A model generated the notes under the pieces. The model worked only from the letters and a program-made list of their open reading frames with translations, was not told the origin of the DNA and searched no databases. A stretch of 64,000 nucleotides of DNA from an uncultured bacterium (GTDB lineage: Bacteria; Bacteroidota; Bacteroidia; Bacteroidales; Bacteroidaceae). This document shows, piece after piece, positions 51,981 to 59,637 of this stretch. Location: NCBI GenBank assembly GCA_905214625.1, contig CAJMMQ010000001.1, positions 62,001-126,000 of the forward strand, read 5' to 3'. The first letter of the stretch is position 1, and every line of letters starts with the position of its first letter. The position numbers and the translations under genes were made by a program.

Positions 51981-52090
51981 TGGTTTCGGACTGAAACCGG
52001 CCGAGTTACGGTGCAAAAGTGGCCGCTTTACGACCCGAAAGTGGGCAGTTTACAACTCGTTAATGGCCCACTTTTGCATCGCTTTTTTGC
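51981..52090 (-). repeat. Dispersed intergenic repeat with hairpin, copy 2 (inverted)
   Basis: It is the reverse complement of the 40696-40786 element over about 65 bases (CGGACTGAAACCGG, GTTACGGTGCAAAAGTGGCC, CCGAAAGTGGGC). Its hairpin joins AAAGTGGGC (52038-52046) to GCCCACTTT (52066-52074). It lies in a 405-base gap that otherwise holds no gene. Confidence 0.8.
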
Positions 52091-52174
52091 ATTATCTGCT
52101 CATATATTACAAAAAAACTGCATGGAATTTTGAATAATACAGAAGATTATCATGCCCATGCTTATATGTCATGG

Positions 52175-53476
52175 TCAATTCTCAATCCAATTTTTAACTT
52201 TGTTTACGGCATCCGGGAAGGCACTGCTAATAAGATTAATGAAGTCTTCATATTCAAGATTCGGCTTTCCTGCATGTTTCCGGTAGAATGTAGATATTAG
52301 ATTTATGCAGTTTTCATATCCTATTTCTTTGGCCAGACGGTCTAACATAAGCGGACCTTTTCTGTAAACAACAGTATTGTTGTTGTTTTCGACGAGATTG
52401 ATTATAGGCTCGTCTTGAGGAGTATTTCTGATTTTCTGATATTCTATGTCGCATTTTTCAATCAGCGACCGGTATAAGTCGTTGCCGTAATAGTGGCGCA
52501 GGAACATCAGCGTCATAAACTCGTTCAGCGATTCTTTTATAAAATACGCTCCGGGTTTTCCGTCGTCAATGAGCAAAGTCCATTCGCCCAGCCATCTGTG
52601 TCCTGTCTCGTGCACAAGCGGATAAATGTCGGGATATGTTGAGAATTTCTCCTGTGAGGCCGAGATAAACCCTATGTTATATCTGTTGCTGAAGCCTTTT
52701 CCGTTATGAAACACGAAAGAGGGATACTGTGTTATGCCCCTTTGCGGGCATAAATATTCTTCGCCATATATTTTGCCGAAATAAGATATGCTTGTCCCGA
52801 CGAGTTCAATCAGCTCGTCATAGCGCTTTTTGCCGCATTGCATGCCTTCAATCTGATATATGTCCATGTGGTAAGGCTCGTTTACTTCCGTGTGTACGTA
52901 TGCGTCTTTCTGCAAAAAGGCTAATGATACGGATTGTTGCAATATGTCTTTTAATTTACAATAATATTTGTCTTTGCCTGTATGCGACATGGGGTAAGAG
53001 CATATTGGCATGAGTGAATCGGGCAATTCTAAATTTATGGTCATGTCTGCATAAGTGTTTGGCAAATACGGATAATAATATTCGCCGTAGCTTGTTTCCC
53101 ACAGTTCTGCCTTGCCGCCTCCGTAAATAAAGAAAGCCGAAAGGTTAGTGTAGTTATACTCCATCTTTATTTCATTGTTTCGGCCGTGAAACTTTCTGAA
53201 CACAAGTTTTCTTGCCTCCGGATTATAGCCGTATTTCAGTGAAGACGTGTCTGCCTGAATGGTCAGGTTTTCAACAGAAAGCTTGCCGTCGCCGCCGAAA
53301 TTCATTACAACGCTGTCAGATTTCTGAAAATCAATAGTGAATGAACAGCTGACATGCATGTTGGCCTCGTCCTGATTTATTTTGCTTATGTTCAAGGTAT
53401 AGTCATTACAGCTCTGTGAACGTGACGCCAATGACGGACAGAGGCAAAGCAGGAGCAACAGTAATCCATTTTTCAT
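52175..53476 (-). CDS. Secreted M1-like (gluzincin) metallopeptidase
   Basis: This 433-residue protein has a signal peptide ending at ASRSQ. The first 200 residues are beta-rich, as in the N-terminal domain of M1 aminopeptidases. The zinc site is HETGH at 289-293, followed by RWLGEW and, 22 residues after the second His, Glu315 in FIKESLNEF, which corresponds to the third ligand; the usual spacing is 18 residues between, so the loop here is slightly longer. The canonical GAMEN motif is not evident, so exopeptidase activity is uncertain. It is exported to the periplasm or surface and is a single unit with an ideal promoter. Confidence 0.82.
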   Translation of the reverse strand: MKNGLLLLLLCLCPSLASRSQSCNDYTLNISKINQDEANMHVSCSFTIDFQKSDSVVMNFGGDGKLSVENLTIQADTSSLKYGYNPEARKLVFRKFHGRNNEIKMEYNYTNLSAFFIYGGGKAELWETSYGEYYYPYLPNTYADMTINLELPDSLMPICSYPMSHTGKDKYYCKLKDILQQSVSLAFLQKDAYVHTEVNEPYHMDIYQIEGMQCGKKRYDELIELVGTSISYFGKIYGEEYLCPQRGITQYPSFVFHNGKGFSNRYNIGFISASQEKFSTYPDIYPLVHETGHRWLGEWTLLIDDGKPGAYFIKESLNEFMTLMFLRHYYGNDLYRSLIEKCDIEYQKIRNTPQDEPIINLVENNNNTVVYRKGPLMLDRLAKEIGYENCINLISTFYRKHAGKPNLEYEDFINLISSAFPDAVNKVKNWIEN

Positions 53477-53540
53477 GCCTTATGTATTGTCTTTAGGTTA
53501 AGCATTAAGTTTGTTTGTAAACTTAAATTTAATTCAGCCT

Positions 53541-53571
53541 CAAAGTTAATTGTTTTTTTGAACAAGGCAAA
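53541..53571 (-). promoter_or_regulatory. Promoter of the M1-like peptidase gene
   Basis: On the minus strand TTTG (53571-53568), 19 bases, then TAACTTTG (53548-53541): the ideal arrangement. The leader is about 60 bases. Confidence 0.8.
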
Positions 53572-53645
53572 TAAACTTTGTCCTAAATCATGCATGCCTT
53601 GTATTTTATGGTATTTAGCATGTGGCATGGGACGACTGATTTGGG

Positions 53646-53845
53646 TTAAACCCAAATCGCCTTAGACCGCATATAGTTTCATCTATTTTGTTTATCCATG
53701 CTTTCATCCGTCTTTTTGTTTTCTATTGTCGTCTTTTCGTCCGCTTATTCTTGACATAGCCCGCTATGCCTGCGAAAAATCAAACGAAAATCCGCTCAAT
53801 ATAAAACAAAAATACAGACTGAATCCTAATGCGATTTGGGTTTAA
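53646..53845. mobile_element. MITE-like element, 200 bp, with 20-base terminal inverted repeats
   Basis: The ends 53646-53665 (TTAAACCCAAATCGCCTTAG) and 53826-53845 are inverted repeats with one mismatch in 20. The interior has no ORF and contains a small hairpin (CATAGC/GCTATG at 53755-53768). Immediately left, GATTTGGGTT (53638-53647) mirrors the left end, forming a near-perfect 21-base palindrome, as if the end of another copy abuts it. No clear target duplication is visible. No transposase is in the window. Confidence 0.6.
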
Positions 53846-53892
53846 AATAATATAATTGAAAAGGCAAGACAACAAAATACGGGAAATTTGAT

Positions 53893-53900
53893 TAACTTTG
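53893..53900 (+). promoter_or_regulatory. -7 box of the nitroreductase gene
   Basis: TAACTTTG, 91 bases before the chosen start. It almost overlaps the ATG at 53898, so that earlier start is unlikely. Confidence 0.6.
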
Positions 53901-53990
53901 CACGTGCTTGCCGCCGCTCATGTAAGTCTGGCCGAGGCCGTATGTGCGTGGGAATGGCGACATAAGACAGAAACATATATTAAAAACAAG

Positions 53991-54728
53991 ATGAAGACAA
54001 TAAATACAAGGCGTAGCATACGCAAATATTCAGACAAGGAAGTTAGTGAAGAACTGCTTAACCGCCTGTTGACAGAGGCCGCACGCACGCAGACTATGGG
54101 CAACATGCAGCTCTACAGCGTGGTGGTTACACGTTCTGACGAGATGAAGGCCAAGCTTGCCCCGGCTCATTTCAACCAGCCTATGGTTACGCAGGCTCCA
54201 GTGGTGCTCACGATATGTGCCGACTTCAACCGCGCAAGTACATGGTGCCGCCGCCGCAAGGCCGAGCCGGGATACGACAATTTCCTGTCGTTTATCAACG
54301 CGGCTTCAGACGCACTGCTTTACACTCAGACCTTCTGTAACCTTGCTGAGGAAGAGGGACTCGGTCTGTGCTATCTCGGCACCACCGTATATATGCCGCA
54401 GATGATTATCGACGTGCTCGGTCTGCCAAAGCTCGTTATGCCTGTGGCTACGATAACACTGGGCTGGCCCGACGAAAATCCGCCGCTCACCGACCGCCTG
54501 CCGCTCGCTTCGTTTGTGCACAGCGAGACTTACCACGACTATTCTCCGGCCGACATCGACCGATATTATGCAGAAAAAGAGGCTCTCGAGGAGAACCGTG
54601 AGTTTGTAAAGATAAACAATAAGGAAACTCTTGCGCAGATTTTCACCGACATACGCTATACAAAAAAAGACAACGAGGCTATGTCGGCCGGGCTTATTGA
54701 GGCACTGAAAAATCAGGGATTTTGTTAA
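53991..54728 (+). CDS. Nitroreductase-family FMN oxidoreductase
   Basis: This 245-residue flavoprotein starts with the family's FMN-binding block (TINTRRSIRKYSDKEVSEEL, about residues 3-22) and has RTQTMGNMQLYSVVV and the glycine-rich EEEGLGLCYLGTTVYMPQMI (about 119-138). It would reduce nitro compounds, quinones or similar substrates with NAD(P)H; the physiological substrate is unknown. The frame is open from 53898, but that ATG sits on the -7 box, so the downstream ATG preceded by AAAAACAAG is chosen. It is cytoplasmic and a single unit. The 3' end shares a two-way terminator with the thiamine operon. Confidence 0.9.
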   Translation: MKTINTRRSIRKYSDKEVSEELLNRLLTEAARTQTMGNMQLYSVVVTRSDEMKAKLAPAHFNQPMVTQAPVVLTICADFNRASTWCRRRKAEPGYDNFLSFINAASDALLYTQTFCNLAEEEGLGLCYLGTTVYMPQMIIDVLGLPKLVMPVATITLGWPDENPPLTDRLPLASFVHSETYHDYSPADIDRYYAEKEALEENREFVKINNKETLAQIFTDIRYTKKDNEAMSAGLIEALKNQGFC

Positions 54729-54746
54729 TTAAGAAACAAAAATTAT

Positions 54747-54787
54747 GAATTAAGAAAATGTGCCTTGTTGGGTAATTTTCTTAATTC
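54747..54787. terminator. Bidirectional terminator between nitroreductase and thiamine pyrophosphokinase
   Basis: GAATTAAGAAAAT (54747-54759) pairs perfectly with ATTTTCTTAATTC (54775-54787). The right arm contains the stop codon of the minus-strand gene (54781-54783). Confidence 0.7.
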
Positions 54788-55431
54788 TTAATTTCATAAG
54801 TTCTGAACACCATGTAGCGGCCGTCGGCGCATAACTTTACGCTGCTGCCCGTGGCCTCGTTGAGAGTGCCCTGCCACCAGCTGTCGTATGCGTAAGAGTT
54901 CCATTTCAGTCCGCTGCTTTCTATTCTGCTGCAAGAAAAGTTGAAGATGCTGACCTGCTGACCGGCAAAGGTCTCAAACTCAGCATCACCTTCGGCCGCA
55001 ACAAAGTAGCCGTGGTCGGTTAGCATCACCGCGTCTATGCCCATTTCGTTCTTGTAGCGTTCTATCAGACTGATGTTGCCCAATGTGTGATCTTCTCGCT
55101 TTCCCGTTGCTCCCACGTATGCAATACTTCTGAAACCCATGCTTAGGCAGTGGCGTGTGGCTTTGGTCTGGTCGTTGTCGTCCTGTTCGTCTATTAGGTG
55201 AAGTATGTCACGGTATTTCTCCTTGAACACTTCGTCCAGTGAGTCGCCGTCGCCTACTATCGCGTCGGGCACGAAGCCGCGTGAGATATAGCTGGCAGCC
55301 GCACCGTCGCAGCAGCATACATAATGTGCATTACTTATGGCTGCAAGCGGAATTTCGGCAGTGGGAAAGTCGCCGTTGCCGATAATCACGGCATCGGGGG
55401 CGAAGGATGTTGTTATCAGAGGGTAGTGCAT
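54781..55431 (-). CDS. Thiamine pyrophosphokinase
   Basis: This 216-residue enzyme transfers pyrophosphate from ATP to thiamine, giving the cofactor TPP. Family motifs include CCDGAAASYISRGFVPDAIV (about residues 36-55), the Asp-rich GDGDSLDE and the DQDxTK-like DDNDQTKATRHC, followed by VGATGKREDHTLGNI (about 107-121). The frame could open 17 codons upstream, but MHYPLITTSF is taken as the start because the extension is His/Ser-rich and non-conserved. It is the last gene of the riboswitch-controlled operon receptor-PnuT-kinase, which traps imported thiamine by phosphorylation. Confidence 0.92.
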   Translation of the reverse strand: MHYPLITTSFAPDAVIIGNGDFPTAEIPLAAISNAHYVCCCDGAAASYISRGFVPDAIVGDGDSLDEVFKEKYRDILHLIDEQDDNDQTKATRHCLSMGFRSIAYVGATGKREDHTLGNISLIERYKNEMGIDAVMLTDHGYFVAAEGDAEFETFAGQQVSIFNFSCSRIESSGLKWNSYAYDSWWQGTLNEATGSSVKLCADGRYMVFRTYEIKN

Positions 55432-55510
55432 TGTCGTTTCTTTTGAATGGGAGTTATGGAAGAAATGGGAAGGATGGGACAAATGTGGGGTAGGGTGATA
55501 CAGCCGGAAC

Positions 55511-56119
55511 TTATGCCGGCTGTGACTGCTGCCGCATCATCCGCTTCCACTTAAAGTAGCCCATTATGGCTATTATTACATACAGGGCATATAGCGAAGC
55601 CTTGAAGGGTATGCCCTTATCGATGTAGAGATATGCGCACACGGCATCAACGGCAATCCAGAAGAGCCATTGCTCAATGTATTTTCTTGACAAAGCCCAC
55701 AGGCCTACAAAGCTCAGGGCGTTGGTAAAGGCGTCGGTGACGGGCACGGTGCTGTTGGTATAGGTTACTAACACCCACCACGTCAAAGCCCACGCCGCGA
55801 AGAAAAACAGCGTTACGGGCAAGATAAGTGAGCGCCTGAAATGAGTGATGGGCATATCTTCGCCTTCTTTCTGACCCTTCTTGCGTCCGAATTTCCATAC
55901 CGCATAGCCGTAGATTGCTGCAACGGTGTAGTAGACAGCCATGCCTGCGTCGCCATACAATCCGTGAGTCCAGTAGAGCCACACGTCGAGAGCCGGCATG
56001 ACTATGCCTACAATCCATAAGGCTATGCTGGCCTTGTATTCGAGCCAGATGTATATAAGGCCCAACACCGTGGTTACGATGTCGAGCCAATATTGTGACA
56101 TAAACTGATTGAAGTCCAT
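55511..56119 (-). CDS. pnuT: PnuT-type thiamine transporter (PnuC family)
   Basis: This 202-residue inner-membrane protein has about seven hydrophobic helices. PnuC-family features are the early TTVLGLIYIWLEYKASIALW (about residues 15-34) and the late WLFWIAVDAVCAYLYIDKGI plus YVIIAIMGYFKWKRM. PnuC proteins carry nicotinamide riboside; the PnuT subgroup, found behind TPP riboswitches, carries thiamine by facilitated diffusion. The position between a TPP-regulated receptor and thiamine pyrophosphokinase makes thiamine the likely substrate. The gene starts 16 bases after the receptor's stop. Confidence 0.92.
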   Translation of the reverse strand: MDFNQFMSQYWLDIVTTVLGLIYIWLEYKASIALWIVGIVMPALDVWLYWTHGLYGDAGMAVYYTVAAIYGYAVWKFGRKKGQKEGEDMPITHFRRSLILPVTLFFFAAWALTWWVLVTYTNSTVPVTDAFTNALSFVGLWALSRKYIEQWLFWIAVDAVCAYLYIDKGIPFKASLYALYVIIAIMGYFKWKRMMRQQSQPA

Positions 56120-56135
56120 CTTGCAGCTGCTGTTG

Positions 56136-58406
56136 TTAGAACGTCAGGCTGAGATGAGCCATAAAGTTTATTGGGGCCTGTGCGGCATATCCCGTTTCGT
56201 ATTCGTCGTCTTCAGTGTAGGCTATTACCTTGCCGTCAGCATTCTTCTTGTAGCCAGGGGCAGACCATCCGTTGTTCATGTATTTCTCGCTGAACAGATT
56301 GTATACAGTGCAGCCGAGGGTTATGCTCTTCAGACCTTTCAGCTTGAATGTATATGAAAGGTCAAGATTGGTTACAAAGTAACTGTCAATCATCATGCTA
56401 ACCTCGTTGCCTCCGTTCTCGTTCTCGCTGATGTAGCTCTTTATGCCGGTGTTGGTGAGATACTGCTCGCCGATGTACTGGCTCTGGAGCGATGCGCTAA
56501 GTCCTTTCCAGTTGAATGTAAAGATGTTGTTGAAGATGAAGTCGGGCGAGAACGACAGAGGCGTGTCGCCGAGCGTTACGCTTTCGCCCGTGTCGCTCAG
56601 TGTTATGTGCCAGTCTTTAGCGCGGTTGCGGCTCCATGTTGCGTTGGCGTCCCAACGCAGCCAGTCAACGGGCTTCCATGCGGCCTGCAGCTCAACGCCC
56701 ATACGGTAGCTCTCGCCTACGTTGCGTGCTATCATTTCGCCTATGTTGTTAAGTTCTCCGGTCAGCACAAACTGGTCGTTGTAAGTCATGTAGTAGAAGT
56801 TTACTCCGGCAGAGAATCTGTTCGTGGTGAACTTATAGCCAAGTTCCCAGTCGTAGAGCCTTTCTGCCTTGAGGTCTTCGCCAAGGTTGTCCTCGTAGTC
56901 GTTACGTGTCGGCTCGCGGTGAGATATGGCAAACGAGGCGTAGGCCTGGTGGTTGTTGTTCATCTGCCAGAATATTCCGGCTTTCGGGTTGAAGAAGTCG
57001 AACGAGTTGTCTTCGTTGAACACAATCTGCTTGTATGTGTCGTAGTCGAATGCGTCGCACGGTCCGCTCATCTTGTAGTTTACATGGCGGTACTGCAGGT
57101 CAACGTATGCACTGAGTCCCTTTATGAACTCGTAGTTTACCTTTCCGTAAATATTGCCGTCAGTCTTTTTGGCGTTGTTGTCATAATATTTGTGGTTAGG
57201 CTCTATGTCCTCGTCGAAGTTTTTCACCCACAACACGTTGCCGTAGTGGTCGCCGTCATATTTGTTCCAGCCTCCGCCGATTGTTGCCTTCAGACCCTTA
57301 CGGTTGTTGTAGTTGAGCGATGCTATGGCTCCGTAGAAGTCGTTGTCCATCTGCTTGCGGCGCACCAGGTCGCTCGTCTTGCTCCAGTCGTTGGTCAGAG
57401 TATATTCGGCCAGTGTTCTTCCGTCCTTGTATTCTTCGTAGTAGCCGAAGCCCTTTGTGTAATGCAGGGCCACGTTGAGGCTCAGTTCACGTGACAGTAT
57501 CTGGTTCCAGAGCAACTGGTAGTGCTGCTGATGATAATAGTCAATCTGGTTGTCGTAGAAGTGCATGTTGCCGTCTTCGTCGGTATACATATATCCGCAA
57601 GAGTTGTATCTGCGGCCGTAGAGGTTCATCTCGTAGAGCGAAGCATAGTTCCATGCGTGATATGTTTCTTCCTTTCCTTTGAAGGTGATAAACTTCACCA
57701 CGGTGTTGTCAGAGAAATATCCGCCCTGCAGGAAATAAGAGTCGAGTTTTGACGACGCGCGGTCGATATATCCGTCGCTGCCTACGTTAGACAGGCGCCC
57801 CTGAAAGCCCCAGTGGCCGTTGATAAGTCCTGTGCCGAAGCGGAATGTCTCCTTGTGCGAGCCGTAGCTTCCGGCTGAGAGGTCTATTCCGCCGAAAGGC
57901 TTCACGCCTATGTTCTCGGTCTGCATGTTTATCGTTGCGCCGAATGCACCCGCGCCGTTGGTGGATGAGCCTACGCCGCGCTGAATCTGCATGCTCTCAA
58001 CGCTCGATGCAAAGTCGGGCATGTTGGTCCAGTAGACGTTGCTGCTTTCAGAGTCGTTTATTGGAACGCCGTTGGCCGTTATGTTTATTCGTGTAGGGTC
58101 GGTGCCGCGCACTCTTATGCTGGTGTATCCTATGCCGTTGCCGGCGTCAGACGTTGTTGTTACCGACGGCGTAAGAGACAGTATGAACGGAACGTCCTTG
58201 CCGTAGTTCATAGATTTTATCTGAGCTTTGCTGATGTCGGTGTGGGTTATTGGAGTTGTCTCGCCCGCTCTTGTAGACAACACCTGAACTTCCTGCAGCG
58301 CAACGGTTTTAACCGAGTCTGTCTTTGTCTTCTTTGTTTCGTTTGCTGCTGTTGCGTTAGTCAATATCAAAGACAGTGTTACCGCAACAAAAAAATGATG
58401 TTTCAT
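56136..58406 (-). CDS. TonB-dependent receptor for thiamine (riboswitch-controlled)
   Basis: This 756-residue outer-membrane receptor has a signal peptide (MKHHFFVAVTLSLILTNATA). The plug spans about residues 40-170 (LQEVQVLSTRAGETTPITHT; VPFILSLTPSVTTTSDAGNG; IRVRGTDPTRINITANGVPI; SMQIQRGVGSSTNGAGAFGA). The barrel ends APINFMAHLSLTF with a terminal Phe. The frame is open 24 codons further upstream, but that region is the riboswitch leader, so 58406 is used. It is the first gene of the thiamine uptake operon and supplies thiamine or its phosphates to the periplasm for PnuT. Ligand assignment rests on the TPP riboswitch and the two downstream genes. Confidence 0.93.
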   Translation of the reverse strand: MKHHFFVAVTLSLILTNATAANETKKTKTDSVKTVALQEVQVLSTRAGETTPITHTDISKAQIKSMNYGKDVPFILSLTPSVTTTSDAGNGIGYTSIRVRGTDPTRINITANGVPINDSESSNVYWTNMPDFASSVESMQIQRGVGSSTNGAGAFGATINMQTENIGVKPFGGIDLSAGSYGSHKETFRFGTGLINGHWGFQGRLSNVGSDGYIDRASSKLDSYFLQGGYFSDNTVVKFITFKGKEETYHAWNYASLYEMNLYGRRYNSCGYMYTDEDGNMHFYDNQIDYYHQQHYQLLWNQILSRELSLNVALHYTKGFGYYEEYKDGRTLAEYTLTNDWSKTSDLVRRKQMDNDFYGAIASLNYNNRKGLKATIGGGWNKYDGDHYGNVLWVKNFDEDIEPNHKYYDNNAKKTDGNIYGKVNYEFIKGLSAYVDLQYRHVNYKMSGPCDAFDYDTYKQIVFNEDNSFDFFNPKAGIFWQMNNNHQAYASFAISHREPTRNDYEDNLGEDLKAERLYDWELGYKFTTNRFSAGVNFYYMTYNDQFVLTGELNNIGEMIARNVGESYRMGVELQAAWKPVDWLRWDANATWSRNRAKDWHITLSDTGESVTLGDTPLSFSPDFIFNNIFTFNWKGLSASLQSQYIGEQYLTNTGIKSYISENENGGNEVSMMIDSYFVTNLDLSYTFKLKGLKSITLGCTVYNLFSEKYMNNGWSAPGYKKNADGKVIAYTEDDEYETGYAAQAPINFMAHLSLTF

Positions 58407-58495
58407 TAAAAAAACTATAAAATTAAATACACAAAAAGGGGCATGCTTTTTATGCTTAAATCCTTCTGACCAAAACAAAAGATATTCGGCCGTTT

Positions 58496-58572
58496 ATCCC
58501 TACGACGGAATTACCCGTATCAGGTTCCAGGGTTTAATCTCAGCCTGCAATTTATCAGGCACCCCTTAATCT
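58496..58572 (-). promoter_or_regulatory. TPP riboswitch (THI element)
   Basis: On the minus strand the sequence contains GGGGTGCC, CTGAGATTA, ACCCTGG and ACCTGATACGGGTAATTCC with GTCGTAGGGA, the conserved core of the thiamine pyrophosphate aptamer. It lies between the promoter and the receptor start, with about 90 bases left for an expression platform. It should switch off thiamine uptake when TPP is plentiful. Confidence 0.96.
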
Positions 58573-58591
58573 ACCGTTTGTAAATTGTTGG

Positions 58592-58622
58592 CAAAGTTAA
58601 GGCTTTTTCAATTAACGTGCAA
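58592..58622 (-). promoter_or_regulatory. Promoter of the thiamine uptake operon
   Basis: On the minus strand TTG (58622-58620), 20 bases, then TAACTTTG (58599-58592). The transcript would begin just ahead of the riboswitch. Confidence 0.75.
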
Positions 58623-59537
58623 CACAATTCTAATATTTTTGTTATATAATTGTGAAAAATGTGCTGTTTTGACGTTTTAAATGATAAAAAATGAAAAATA
58701 AGTAATTTCTTTGATGAAAAATTTTGTGGTTTAAAAATTAATTTGTATATTTAGGGCAGAAAAAGAGAGGTGATAAAGAGTTGTCTAACGGTCTCAAAAA
58801 TGCATTCATAAAATCAGGTAATCTGATAAAAATAGGCAACTGATTATTTGTGATAAATGCCTTTAAAGTGATGAGGAGTCTGTTGAAGATGTAAGCACTT
58901 GATTTGAGATTGATGTTTTTTATAGAAGATGAAAGGGGAAAGAAAGTAAATGCAGTTTGTTGATACGGATGTTTTTTTAAGTTACTCCTTATCGCTTTTG
59001 CTAAAGGGAATGGCGGCTAGCAATAGCCGCCATTTTTTATTTGTTGCCTTTTCTGAAGGCAGATGAAGTTCGTGAAACCCGTTTGCGGAATTATTTGTGC
59101 CCTTTTGTGGCAGGCACTTACGGTTTGTTGCATTTCTGATACTTTTACTTACAGTTTCCGCATGCTTCCGGCGAGTATGCAAAAGGTATCCTTTTATAGC
59201 GTAAAATGTGGCCTTTCACGAGGCGAAAAGCCGTGTTTTGCAGACTGAAAAGACACCTTTTGAAACTGTAACCATCGGCATTCCACTCAAAATAATTCTG
59301 CCAACGGCTTCATGAAGTCTGAATGTGCTTGATTATCGTAATTCATAAGGAGATAAACATTAGCAGCTTACGCTCAACCTGCTAATGGTGCTGATAATAC
59401 ATCTGGAATAATATTCCAAAGTACAGCCTGTATACTTTTTTGATACTGAAAAGCGAAAAAAGAATATATGCTCCCTGCAATGCAACACATTGAAACAGAA
59501 TAAAGACATTAACGGCAATAAAGTAAAATTAAATTTG
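58623..59537. other. Long AT-rich intergenic region with orphan terminator and repeat
   Basis: No protein gene is supported in these 900 bases. Bases 59009-59038 form a strong terminator with no gene in front of it. Bases 59110-59265 carry GCAAAAGG, CGAGGCGAAAAGCCG and similar words of the dispersed palindromic family; the 61-codon frame at 59063 lies within them and is not credible. Confidence 0.45.
59009..59038 (+). terminator. Orphan intrinsic terminator
   Basis: AATGGCGGCTA (59009-59019), loop GCAA, perfect complement (59024-59034), then TTTT. No ORF precedes it on the plus strand, so it may end a small RNA. Confidence 0.75.
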
Positions 59538-59545
59538 TAACTTTG
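59538..59545 (+). promoter_or_regulatory. -7 box of the GH43 operon
   Basis: TAACTTTG, 93 bases before the chosen start. No convincing -33 box at the standard distance. Confidence 0.55.
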
Positions 59546-59637
59546 CAGAAACATAACATCCGCAAGCCCTACCTGATATTAAGGTGACGATTGGGACAGA
59601 ACGTGAATAAATGAATAATTTCAAAAAGATAAATGCC

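Noticed and set aside
59063..59248. 61-codon frame with a signal-like N-terminus
   Set aside because: It is inside repeat DNA after an orphan terminator, and the cysteine-rich tail looks random.
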